From Propionibacteriaceae bacterium (GTDB lineage Bacteria; Actinomycetota; Actinomycetes; Propionibacteriales; Propionibacteriaceae), in the NCBI GenBank assembly GCA_030450535.1, contig JAKDIK010000028.1, forward strand, positions 1-14,273: DNA of 14,273 nt, given 5' to 3'. Position 1 is the stretch's first letter. Every line of letters starts with the position of its first letter. A model generated the notes under the pieces. The model searched no databases. It was not told where the DNA came from and worked only from the letters and a program-made list of their open reading frames with translations. Position numbers and translations under genes: made by a program. Shown here piece by piece: positions 6,956 to 14,202 of the stretch.

Positions 6956-7893
6956 CCGGGTGGGAGGTGACGCCGCGGCTGCGCGTCGTTTCCGACAACG
7001 ACTACTGCGGAGATCCGGACGGTCTGGTCCAGTTGGCGCATCTGCTGCTGTGCGACAGCGCCGAGGTGCCGCTCGTCATCAGCTCTGCCGTCGGCACCGC
7101 ACACTTCGAGTGGACGCCGGACTGTCCCGAGCGGGGCGCCCGCGAGGCGCGGAGGGTCGCGGAGTTGGCCGGGCGCCCAGAGGTGCGGGTCGCGGCCGGC
7201 TCGCCGACGCCCATGCCCTCGGCGCACGAGCCCGCCCGTTCCGAGGCCGTCGACGCGCTGATCGCCGAGGCGATGCGCGACGACACCGACCTGCCCCTGT
7301 TTCTCACCTGCGGCGGCGGCCTGACAGCGGTGGCGTCGGCCTACCTGATCGAGCCGCGGATCGCGGACCGGCTCACGTTGGTCTGGATCGGTGGGGAGAA
7401 GCCGGGCACGACGGACCTGCCCGATGACGTGCGGTGGCGCGAGACCAACACCAACATCGACCTCACGGCGGCCCGCGTGGTCTTCGACAGCCCGATCCCG
7501 CTGTGGCAGGTGCCCGCCGGCGTCTACGACGCGCCGATGGTGAGCCGGGCGGAGTGGGCGACGCGGGTCCGACCGCACGGGCCGCTCGGCACCCACCTGT
7601 TCGACGTGATCGCCGCCCGGGTCGACATGCTCTCCCGCGGGATCAACCTGGGGGAGACCTACTGCATGGGCGACAACCCGTTGGTGCTGCTGACGGCCCT
7701 GACCGGCAGCTACAGCCCCACGCCGTCGACCTCCACGTGGGTCGATCTCCCGCGGCCGAGGTTGGACGACCGGGGGCTCGCGGTCGACAACCCCGGCGGC
7801 TCGCCCATGCGGCGGTTCACCGGTCTCGATGTTCGGCTGCTGCTGGAGGATTTCTACGCGCGCGTCCTGTTGCGGGCCGGGGCGGCGGGGTAA
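6952..7893 (+). CDS. Nucleoside-hydrolase-fold protein, divergent subfamily
   Basis: A 313-residue protein beginning at GTG 6952, which overlaps the TGA of the upstream gene (GTGA). There is no Shine-Dalgarno, so translation probably depends on the upstream gene. Features of the inosine-uridine nucleoside hydrolase superfamily: an Asp cluster near the N-terminus (DNDYCGDPD, residues 15-23, in place of DxDPGxDD), the LFLTCGGGLTAVA segment, and RETNTNID (163-170) at the position of the ribose-binding ExN motif. The Ca-ligand Asp near the C-terminus is present in MGDNPLVLL (Asp241), but the histidine before it in classical enzymes is Gly here. It probably still binds Ca2+ and a pentofuranoside, yet the leaving group may not be a nucleobase. 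In this sugar operon it may hydrolyse an N- or O-furanoside. Last gene of the operon. Confidence 0.75.
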   Translation: MTGWEVTPRLRVVSDNDYCGDPDGLVQLAHLLLCDSAEVPLVISSAVGTAHFEWTPDCPERGAREARRVAELAGRPEVRVAAGSPTPMPSAHEPARSEAVDALIAEAMRDDTDLPLFLTCGGGLTAVASAYLIEPRIADRLTLVWIGGEKPGTTDLPDDVRWRETNTNIDLTAARVVFDSPIPLWQVPAGVYDAPMVSRAEWATRVRPHGPLGTHLFDVIAARVDMLSRGINLGETYCMGDNPLVLLTALTGSYSPTPSTSTWVDLPRPRLDDRGLAVDNPGGSPMRRFTGLDVRLLLEDFYARVLLRAGAAG

Positions 7894-7899
7894 AGATAT

Positions 7900-7917
7900 T
7901 GAGCCGCTGGAGGCTCA
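7900..7917. terminator. Weak stem-loop between convergent genes
   Basis: TGAGCC (7900-7905), six-base loop, GGCTCA (7912-7917): a perfect 6-bp stem, one pair longer with a U-G. It lies between the TAA of the nucleoside-hydrolase-fold gene and the GH3 gene, and its right arm includes the GH3 stop codon. There is no T-run on either side, so if it ends transcription it does so weakly or as part of a converging-transcript arrangement. Confidence 0.35.
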
Positions 7918-10323
7918 GCGACTCACCCTGGTCGCGGCGACGAAGCCCCGGGTGCGACCCTCGATCTGCGCGTCGGCTGCGATGCGGACGTCGCCGACGA
8001 GTCGGATGTCCTCTGACGAGGCGCCGATCCGCAGGTCGATCTCCCCGGCCTCGACCACCCAGCGCAGGTGGGCGTCCAGGAAGGCGAACTGGGTGGCGGC
8101 AAGGGTGAACGTGACGTCCGCTGACTCCCCCGCAGCCAGCTCCACCCGCGCGAAGCCGGCCAACTCCTGCACCGGTCGCGAGACCGACGCGTACCGGTCG
8201 CTCGCGTAGAGCTGGACCACCTCGGTCCCGGGCCGGTCGCCGCTGTTGGTGACGCGCACGGTGACGTCCACCGAGTCGCCCTCTGACATCTCAGGGACGG
8301 AGACTCGCAGGTCGGCGTAGTCGAAGGTCGTGAACGACAACCCGTGCCCGAAGGGGTAGCGCGGGGTGTGCGAGCAGTCGACGTAGTCGGCGAACCCGAT
8401 GCTCTCCCCCTGGTGCCACATCGAGCCCCGGGGGTGGTTGTGGTACACCGGCACCTGCCCGGCGTTGCGGGCGACCGTGACGGGCAGGCGTCCGCCCGGG
8501 TCGGCGACGCCCAGCAGGACGTCCACGATCGCCTTGGCCCCGTGCTCGGCCGGGTTCCACGCCTCCAGGAGCGCCCCCAGATGGGCGTCCGCGGCGTCGC
8601 TGGACACCGGTCGCCCGTCGAGGTGGACGCCCACGAGCGGCCTGCCCAGCGCGGCGACCTTCTCGATGAACGACTCCTGGCACGGCGGCAGGTTGATGTC
8701 GGTGGCGTCGACTCCCTCGCCCATCGACGCGATGGACGCCGTGCCGTGCTTGCCGCCGAGGGTGAGGATCACCACGTCGGCGGACTCGGCCAAGGCCAGG
8801 GCCTCGTCGTGTCCGGACTCGTCCGGCCCCGCGGCCGGATAGCCGTACGCCCACGCCACCTCGGCGTCCGGGAGCCGCGCCGCCAGCTCGGCGCGCAGGC
8901 TCCGCATGCCGGGGTACAGCCGCTCCCGGAGCGCGTCGAACGCGGGCCCGTCGTCGGGCTGGATCTGGGTGCCGGGGATGGTCCGCTCGAGCGCCTTGTT
9001 CTCGCCCGCGCCCACGCCGGCCATGCTGGCGTTGGCCGACAGCATGGCCTCGGCCATCGACAGGTGCGTGTAGCCGCCGAAGAAGAACCGCGCCTCGTCG
9101 GCGTGGCAACCGATCACGGCCACTCGCCTTACGCCCGGGGCGAGCGGCAGCACGCGCCCATTGCGCAGCAGCACCAGCGACTCGCGCGCCGACCGCAGCG
9201 AGACCGCGGCGTCCGCCTCGCGGCCGAAGTCGCGGTGCAGGGCGGCGCCGGTCCTCGGGAAGGGGTCCTCGAACAGGCCCATCCGGAACTTGGCGGTGAG
9301 GACATTGCGCACGGCCCGGTCCAGCAGTGCGACGTCGGCCCGGCCGGACGCGAAGGCGTCGGCCAGCACCGCCCCGTACGCCTCGGGGACGTGCAACTCA
9401 GCGTCCATCCCGGCCGCCAGCGCGCGAAGGCCGGCGGTCTCGAAGGACGCCGCCAAGTGGTGCAGGTGGTGGATCTGGCCGACGGCACCGTAGTCGGAGA
9501 CAACCTGCCCGTCGAAGCCCATCTCCTCGCGCAGCAGGGTGGTGAGCAGGCGGCGCGATGCCGACGCCGGCGTGCCGTCGACCACGTTGTAACTGGGCAT
9601 GATGCCCCGCAGGCCGGCCAGCGTGATGGCGGCCTGGAACGGCTTGGCGTAGTACTCGACCAGCGTCCGCCAGGACGCCTCCAGGTGGGCCCCGTGAATG
9701 CCGCCGGTCACGTGGTGGGAGCCCACGAAGTGCTTGGCGACGGCGTCCGTGCGGCGCCCGGAGCCGTCGTCGTCCTGGACGCCCCGCGTGAACGCCGACC
9801 CGAGCGCGGCCGCGAGGGTGGCGTCCTCGCCGTAGGACTCGCCGTGGCGTCCGAACCGGGGCTCTCGGCTCACGTCGAGCACGGGGGCGAAGGTCTGGGT
9901 GACGCCGAGGGCACGCTCCTGGCGCCCGACGACCTGGCCGATCTCGGCCTCCAGGTCGGCGTCGAAGGACGCCGCCCGCGCGATGTTGGTGGGGAATGAG
10001 GTGGCGCCGGGAGCGTACGCGCCGCACACTCCCTCCATGTGGAGCGTGGCGGGGATCCGGTGCTCGTTGGCGGCCATGGCCGCCTGCTGGAGTCGGGTGA
10101 GGTCGGCCGCCAGGGCGTCCAGGGAGGTCGCCATGCGGGCCTCGAGGCAGGAGATCTGGCCGACGCCGTGGGGGTGGCGCGCGACGAACGCGGCGGTGTC
10201 GGCGGGGTCCGCGGCGAAGTAGCAGGTGAGCTGGGCCAGCTTGTCGTCCAGTGAGAGCAGGGGCAGCAGGGCGGCTGCGCGGTCTGCGGGGGTGCGCGAC
10301 GAGTCGAGGTGTACTGCGGACAC
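7915..10323 (-). CDS. Glycoside hydrolase family 3 enzyme (beta-glucosidase/beta-xylosidase type)
   Basis: An 802-residue cytoplasmic enzyme starting at GTG 10323, preceded by GAAGGGA six bases upstream. The layout is the usual three-domain GH3: an N-terminal barrel (about 25-355) with AKHF (196-199) and the nucleophile Asp277 in VVSDYGAVG; an alpha/beta sandwich (about 380-660) with acid/base candidate Glu536 in GEGVDATDINLP and the PFGHGLSFT ending; and a fibronectin-III-like domain (about 683-760). The middle domain has an insertion at about 410-485 (after FFFGGYTHLSMAEAM), seen in one branch of bacterial GH3 proteins. It should release terminal beta-linked glucose or xylose from imported oligosaccharides; the sugar cannot be fixed from sequence. 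It stands alone on its strand, convergent with the symporter operon, and has a decayed LacI-type gene just upstream. Confidence 0.95.
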   Translation of the reverse strand: MSAVHLDSSRTPADRAAALLPLLSLDDKLAQLTCYFAADPADTAAFVARHPHGVGQISCLEARMATSLDALAADLTRLQQAAMAANEHRIPATLHMEGVCGAYAPGATSFPTNIARAASFDADLEAEIGQVVGRQERALGVTQTFAPVLDVSREPRFGRHGESYGEDATLAAALGSAFTRGVQDDDGSGRRTDAVAKHFVGSHHVTGGIHGAHLEASWRTLVEYYAKPFQAAITLAGLRGIMPSYNVVDGTPASASRRLLTTLLREEMGFDGQVVSDYGAVGQIHHLHHLAASFETAGLRALAAGMDAELHVPEAYGAVLADAFASGRADVALLDRAVRNVLTAKFRMGLFEDPFPRTGAALHRDFGREADAAVSLRSARESLVLLRNGRVLPLAPGVRRVAVIGCHADEARFFFGGYTHLSMAEAMLSANASMAGVGAGENKALERTIPGTQIQPDDGPAFDALRERLYPGMRSLRAELAARLPDAEVAWAYGYPAAGPDESGHDEALALAESADVVILTLGGKHGTASIASMGEGVDATDINLPPCQESFIEKVAALGRPLVGVHLDGRPVSSDAADAHLGALLEAWNPAEHGAKAIVDVLLGVADPGGRLPVTVARNAGQVPVYHNHPRGSMWHQGESIGFADYVDCSHTPRYPFGHGLSFTTFDYADLRVSVPEMSEGDSVDVTVRVTNSGDRPGTEVVQLYASDRYASVSRPVQELAGFARVELAAGESADVTFTLAATQFAFLDAHLRWVVEAGEIDLRIGASSEDIRLVGDVRIAADAQIEGRTRGFVAATRVSR

Positions 10324-10347
10324 GGGAGGTCCCTTCGTGGGCCAACG

Positions 10348-10472
10348 GCCCCGGACGACCAGGGTGGGGGCGATGACGTACTGCTTGGGGTGGTGCCGCC
10401 CTCGAGGCGTTCGAGGAGGAGCCGGAGGGCGGCCTCACCGGTGAGGGCACCACCCTAGTCGACGGTCGTCAG
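10348..10472 (-). pseudogene. Decayed C-terminal end of a LacI-family regulator
   Basis: Read on the minus strand, the conserved end of a LacI/GalR effector domain is recognisable in pieces: LTTVD (10472-10458), a TAG stop at 10457-10455 where the family often has Gln, then GEAALRLLLERLEGGTTP in the same frame, then KQYVIAPTLVVRG (10386-10348) after a one-base loss that changes frame. Spacing between LTTV and GEAA equals that of intact family members. A further possible break lies before LTTVD, since NLRHVRV reads in another frame. Nothing of the DNA-binding domain remains. The last frame runs without a stop into the GH3 gene. The regulator probably once controlled GH3 and was removed by deletion followed by point decay. 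Confidence 0.7.
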
Positions 10473-10543
10473 CGACCCGCACGTGACGCAGGTTGGTCAC
10501 TCGACGCCCCCACCCCCTGCCCTGTGGACCACCGACTGTCACA

Positions 10544-10558
10544 TCCCCGTCACGGGGA
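10544..10558. promoter_or_regulatory. Perfect dyad TCCCCGT-C-ACGGGGA
   Basis: Two 7-base arms around one central base, with no mismatch, in the gap between divergent genes. It could be a dimeric regulator site. It lies 163 bases before the dehydrogenase ATG and 221 bases before the GH3 start. Confidence 0.35.
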
Positions 10559-10585
10559 GGGGGATTCGAGTGCTCGTCATAGCGA

Positions 10586-10600
10586 CGGGATCAGATCCCG
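10586..10600. promoter_or_regulatory. Perfect dyad CGGGATC-A-GATCCCG
   Basis: Seven-base arms around a single A, perfectly matched, 28 bases to the right of the previous dyad and of the same 15-base, odd-centred form but a different sequence. This is a candidate operator for the dehydrogenase gene, by position only. Confidence 0.4.
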
Positions 10601-10721
10601 CCTGCTCGGCTGAGCGAGGGGCAGAATAGGGGGACACTGGATCGCGCCGAGGCGACCCCGGAGGCGATCACGCACCTGGCGGTGCACTGAACTCTCACCT
10701 ACACCAAATCAGGAGACAGAC

Positions 10722-11489
10722 ATGTCTTTTCTCAACAGCAGCATCGTCGGGGACGTGGCTCTCGTCACGGGAGCGGCGAGTGGCATTGGACAGGCGATCG
10801 CCGTCGCGCTTGCCGAGGCGGGGGCGCGGGTGGGGTGCGCCGATCTGCCCAGCAGCACGATGGAGGAGACGCTGGGGCTCGTCGCCGAAGTCGGCGGCGA
10901 GGGACGGGCGATTGCCTGGGACGTCACCCAGCCCGAGGACGCGAACCGTGCTGTCCTTGAGGTTGAGGACGCGTTCGGGCCGTTGTCGCTGGCCGTGAAC
11001 GCCGCAGGAATTGCCAATGCGGCCCCCGCCACCGAGATGTCACTCGAACAGTGGCAACGGATGTACGACGTGGATGCGACCGGGGTGTTCTTGGCCTGCC
11101 AAGCGGAGGGACGTGCCATGCTGCGGCACGGGCGCGGTTCGATCGTCAACATCGCATCCATGTCAGGAACCATCGCCAACCGCGGGCTGACACAGGTCCA
11201 CTACAACAGCGCCAAGGCGGCGGTGATTCACCTCACCCGGTCGCTCGCTGTCGAGTGGATCCGCGGCGGGGTGAGGGTCAACTCCATCAGCCCCGGTTAC
11301 ACGTGGACGCCGATGAACAAGCGTCCGGAGGTGGCGGAGCAGGTGGTGGAGTTTGCCGAGTCCACGCCGATCGGCCGCCTGGCTGAACCGGTCGAGATCG
11401 CCGGTCCCACCCTGTTCCTCCTCAGCCCGGCGGCGTCCTTCGTGACCGGTGTCGACCTGTTGGTGGACGGGGGCTTTTGCTGTTGGTGA
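10722..11489 (+). CDS. Short-chain dehydrogenase/reductase, sugar-alcohol dehydrogenase-like
   Basis: A 255-residue classical SDR. ATG at 10722 has AGGAG six bases upstream. Cofactor motif TGAASGIG (residues 16-23), structural NAAG (93-96), and catalytic residues Ser148, Tyr161 and Lys165 (YNSAK). Asp41 at the end of the second strand favours NAD(H) over NADP(H). The substrate-side segment SPGYTWTPMNKRPEV and the ending LLVDGGFCCW resemble polyol dehydrogenases that interconvert sorbitol, mannitol or arabinitol with the ketose, so oxidation of a polyol or reduction of a ketose is likely; the exact sugar is not readable. It stands alone on its strand, divergent from GH3 and convergent with the GH43/esterase operon. 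Confidence 0.9.
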   Translation: MSFLNSSIVGDVALVTGAASGIGQAIAVALAEAGARVGCADLPSSTMEETLGLVAEVGGEGRAIAWDVTQPEDANRAVLEVEDAFGPLSLAVNAAGIANAAPATEMSLEQWQRMYDVDATGVFLACQAEGRAMLRHGRGSIVNIASMSGTIANRGLTQVHYNSAKAAVIHLTRSLAVEWIRGGVRVNSISPGYTWTPMNKRPEVAEQVVEFAESTPIGRLAEPVEIAGPTLFLLSPAASFVTGVDLLVDGGFCCW

Positions 11490-11619
11490 TCACCGCGCAG
11501 ACCTTGTCGAACACCCAGATGACGGGGCCGATGGGCAGGCTGCCGTGGCGCGGCGCTCAGCGGACAGGAACCCACCCTCGAACGTGGCGTGGTGGGTGCC
11601 CCGCAGATGGGGTGCGGTG
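11490..11619. other. Gap between convergent dehydrogenase and esterase genes
   Basis: 130 bases with no clear gene. A GC stem with two wobble pairs (GTGCCCC 11597-11603, GGGGTGC 11610-11616) lies next to the esterase stop and might help end transcripts, but there is no T-run. On the minus strand one frame reads SLPIGPVIWVFDKVCAVI near 11495-11550, which looks protein-like; I cannot assign it and it has no start. Confidence 0.3.
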
Positions 11620-12711
11620 CTACTCGGTTGTCCCCCGGAAGTAGGCGAGGATGCGGTCGCGCTGGGCGAGGGCCATCGCGGGGTCGTCGGGGTTGAGGAG
11701 GCGGTCCACCCAGGCGGCGCGGGCGGCGGCGGTCGACCGGGCGATGGCCGTGTGCGGTGCGATGCCGTCGTGTCCGTGCGGTCCGCCGGGCACCACATGA
11801 AGCTCGCAGTCGCCGCCGTCACGCCAGATGGCGGACGCGAAGGCGACGTCCTCGTCCCGGAAGGGGTCCGTGGAGCCCACGCTGAGGTGGACCGGTGGCA
11901 GCCCGCCCAGCCATGTCGCGCGGGCGGGGGCGTCGTAGGGGGAGATCGCGTCGGTACCGCGCGCGGCGCCGAGCAGCGCGCCCCAGCCGACCTCGTTGGA
12001 CGCGCCGCTCCAGGCGCCGCCCCCGCCGTGGAAGAACTGGCGGATCGAGGGGGAGTCGTTGCGGTCGTCCAGCATGGGGCACTCGAGCAGGACGCCCAGC
12101 AGCGGGGGGCCGCCCCGGTCCCTTGCCAGCAGCATGACGCCGGCCGCGAGCCCGCCGCCGGCGCTGCCGCCGTCCAGGATGACCTGGTCGGGATTGACGC
12201 CGAAAGCGTGCGCGCGGTCGATCGTCCACGTCAGGGCGCTGTAGCAGTCCTCGACCGGTGTGGGCGCGGGGTGCTCCGGGGCCAACCGGTAGTCGACGGA
12301 CACGACCGCCCCGCCGTGCCTGCCGAGGTGGCCGAGGTAGGGCACGAGGCCGTCGTGGTGCGTCCCGCCGACCATCCCGCCGCCGTGGATGTGGAAGAAC
12401 AGAGGTCCGGTCGCCGTGTCGCCGCGCCGGCGGAACACCGCGAGCGCGAGTTCGGCCCCGTCGTGGGAGACGAAGGTCGTCTCGGCATGCCCCACGTAAG
12501 GGAACTGCGACAGCGTGACGTCGATCCCCACGACGTTCCTCGTCCGGTTGGGCAGGATGTCCTCGGGGCGCAGGGGTGCCGCCGGGAGCGCGGAGAAGAT
12601 GATCTCGGAGGCCGGGTCGTGCGCCGGGCGCGGTGTCTCTCCGAGCGCGTCCGTGCCGCGCGCCGGGGCGGCCATCGGCGGAAGCCCGTGGTCGGGCTGG
12701 CGGTCAGGCAT
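11620..12711 (-). CDS. Alpha/beta-hydrolase esterase, hormone-sensitive-lipase family
   Basis: A 363-residue protein with the marks of the HSL (family IV) esterases: oxyanion motif HGGG (109-112), the VDYRLAPEHPAP segment (139-150), nucleophile Ser183 in GGSAGGG, Asp282 in GSTDPFRDE, and His312 in GGPHGHD. The N-terminal 60 residues are a proline-rich cap-like extension without a signal peptide. ATG at 12711 overlaps the GH43 stop by 8 bases (ATGCCTGA), with no ribosome site of its own, so it is made by coupling to GH43. ATG at 12675 (Met13) is a less likely start. Given its partner it probably removes acetyl or other short acyl groups that block GH43. Confidence 0.92.
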   Translation of the reverse strand: MPDRQPDHGLPPMAAPARGTDALGETPRPAHDPASEIIFSALPAAPLRPEDILPNRTRNVVGIDVTLSQFPYVGHAETTFVSHDGAELALAVFRRRGDTATGPLFFHIHGGGMVGGTHHDGLVPYLGHLGRHGGAVVSVDYRLAPEHPAPTPVEDCYSALTWTIDRAHAFGVNPDQVILDGGSAGGGLAAGVMLLARDRGGPPLLGVLLECPMLDDRNDSPSIRQFFHGGGGAWSGASNEVGWGALLGAARGTDAISPYDAPARATWLGGLPPVHLSVGSTDPFRDEDVAFASAIWRDGGDCELHVVPGGPHGHDGIAPHTAIARSTAAARAAWVDRLLNPDDPAMALAQRDRILAYFRGTTE

Positions 12712-14200
12712 CGTCGTGGTGGGCGGCGATGAGGTCCGCCAACGTCATGGGCGGCAGCCCCTCCACGGGCTCGTAGCGGAACCGCGTCACCCGCACCGTC
12801 CCGGACAGGCGCTGGACGCCGATCGTCCGGCCCGTGAAGCCGCCGGCCACCTCGGTGGACGCGTGACGTCCGTCGACCGAGGCCAGTTCCGTCACCGCAT
12901 CGCCGGACCCCACCGAGAACGTCAGGACGTCCGGCGGCTGCGCCCGGGCGACGGGGGACGCCTGCGGCACCTCGGCCGAGAGACGCACGGTCACCGCCGC
13001 GGGGTTGTCGACGTCGGCGCGCCCGAACTCGCCCTCGAACGGCGCGCTGCGGCCCACCGCCCGGGCGCCCGCGGCGTCCACGTCGACGCCGTACCAGTGG
13101 TCGTCGTCGAGGTAGACCAGCACGCGGCCGGTACCGCCGCTCACGTCGAGGTCGGCCTCGGCGAACCAGCCCAGATCCTGCACCCGGATCACCACCGGAC
13201 GCCCCTCGCCCAGCACGAGCCCGTCCGGCCCCGTGGCGGCGTTCGTCAGATCGCCCTGGGGCGAGGTCCAGCGCAGGCCCAGCGGCTCGGTGAAGTCGGT
13301 TTCCAGGATGGTGTCGACGTCGTAGGTGAGGGCCTGATCCTCGCGGAACACCGGCCAGCCGTCCACCCACTCGACGGGGCACACCATCGTCTCCCGCCCC
13401 AGCACGTGGTACTCCGGCGTCATCCCGTGGGGGCGGGTTCCGTGGTAGCAGGCCCACCAGCGCCCATCGCACTCGACGAGGTCGGCGTGCCCGACCGACT
13501 GCACGGGGTGGTCCGTCGACCGGTGCGTCAGGATCGGGTTCTGCGGCGCGGGCTCGAACCCGCCGTCCGGACGCCGCGAGCGCGCCACGTTGACCATGTG
13601 GCCCTTCTCCGTGCCGCCCTCGGCGATCATCAGATACCACCAGTCGCCCACGTGGTACAGGTGCGGGCCCTCGGGGGCCTTGGCTCCGGTGCCGGTCCAC
13701 AGCAGCCGCGGCTCGGACAGCATCCGGCCTGCTTCCGGGTCGACGGTGACCTGCATGATGCCCTGCCCGAACACGCACCAGGTCAGGTAGCAGGTGCCGT
13801 CGGCGTCCCAGCACAGGTCGGGGTCGATGCCGACGACACCGGCCACGAACACCGGATCGGACCAGGGGCCCGCCGCGTCCGTCGCCGTGAGGATCGCCTG
13901 GCCCTGCGTCACCTGTCCGATGTTCGTGGTGATGAACCAGAACCGGCCGTCGTGGTACCGGAGCGTCGACCCGTAGGTGCCCGCGGACGCCCCCGCGAAC
14001 GTCTGCAGATCGAACTGGTCCGGGCGATCCAGCGCGTTGCCCACCTGGGTGAACGACGCCATATCGGTCGATCGGAACACCGGCAGCCCCGGGAAATACT
14101 CGAACGAGCTGTGCGCCACGTACACGCCGTCCGGGCCGGCGCACATCGTCGGGTCGGAGTAGAAGCCCGGGATCGCCGGGGTGAGGTTGTGGAAATCCAT
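12704..14200 (-). CDS. Glycoside hydrolase family 43 (beta-xylosidase/alpha-L-arabinofuranosidase)
   Basis: A 498-residue cytoplasmic enzyme with a five-blade propeller (about 5-290) and a C-terminal beta-sandwich (about 295-480). The three acidic residues of the family are visible: base Asp16 in PGFYSDPT, pKa-setting Asp126 in GIDPDLCWD, and acid Glu177 in APEGPHLY. Other family blocks are SSFEYFPGLPVF, MIAEGGTEKGHMVNVARS, NPILTHR and GHADLVE. The sandwich puts this with the xylosidase/arabinofuranosidase subfamilies (11/12-like); substrate within these is not decided. ATG at 14200 follows AGGA, six bases upstream, only 2 bases after the stop of the preceding gene. The last residues (PPMTLADLIAAHHDDA) look helical and overlap the esterase start. 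Confidence 0.95.
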   Translation of the reverse strand: MDFHNLTPAIPGFYSDPTMCAGPDGVYVAHSSFEYFPGLPVFRSTDMASFTQVGNALDRPDQFDLQTFAGASAGTYGSTLRYHDGRFWFITTNIGQVTQGQAILTATDAAGPWSDPVFVAGVVGIDPDLCWDADGTCYLTWCVFGQGIMQVTVDPEAGRMLSEPRLLWTGTGAKAPEGPHLYHVGDWWYLMIAEGGTEKGHMVNVARSRRPDGGFEPAPQNPILTHRSTDHPVQSVGHADLVECDGRWWACYHGTRPHGMTPEYHVLGRETMVCPVEWVDGWPVFREDQALTYDVDTILETDFTEPLGLRWTSPQGDLTNAATGPDGLVLGEGRPVVIRVQDLGWFAEADLDVSGGTGRVLVYLDDDHWYGVDVDAAGARAVGRSAPFEGEFGRADVDNPAAVTVRLSAEVPQASPVARAQPPDVLTFSVGSGDAVTELASVDGRHASTEVAGGFTGRTIGVQRLSGTVRVTRFRYEPVEGLPPMTLADLIAAHHDDA

Positions 14201-14202
14201 GG

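Larger units (their letters stand above)
10324..10721. other. 398-bp gap between divergent GH3 and dehydrogenase genes
   Basis: There is no intact gene here. The GH3-proximal part (10348-10472) is the decayed end of a LacI-type gene. The middle part holds two perfect odd-length dyads (10544-10558 and 10586-10600) and two smaller inverted repeats (CGAG at 10567-10570 with CTCG at 10573-10576; GCTC at 10604-10607 with GAGC at 10612-10615). The last 40 bases lead to the dehydrogenase ribosome site AGGAG (10711-10715). I see no convincing -35/-10 pair for either flanking gene. Confidence 0.6.

Noticed and set aside
8344..9999. 551-codon open frame on the plus strand opposite GH3
   Set aside because: Antisense shadow: GH3 motifs are continuous on the other strand, and the plus-strand product has no recognisable domain.
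10433..10446. 14-base palindrome CCTCACCGGTGAGG upstream of GH3
   Set aside because: It falls within the LacI remnant and encodes the conserved TGEA stretch, so the symmetry can be a by-product of old coding sequence. Not called as an operator.
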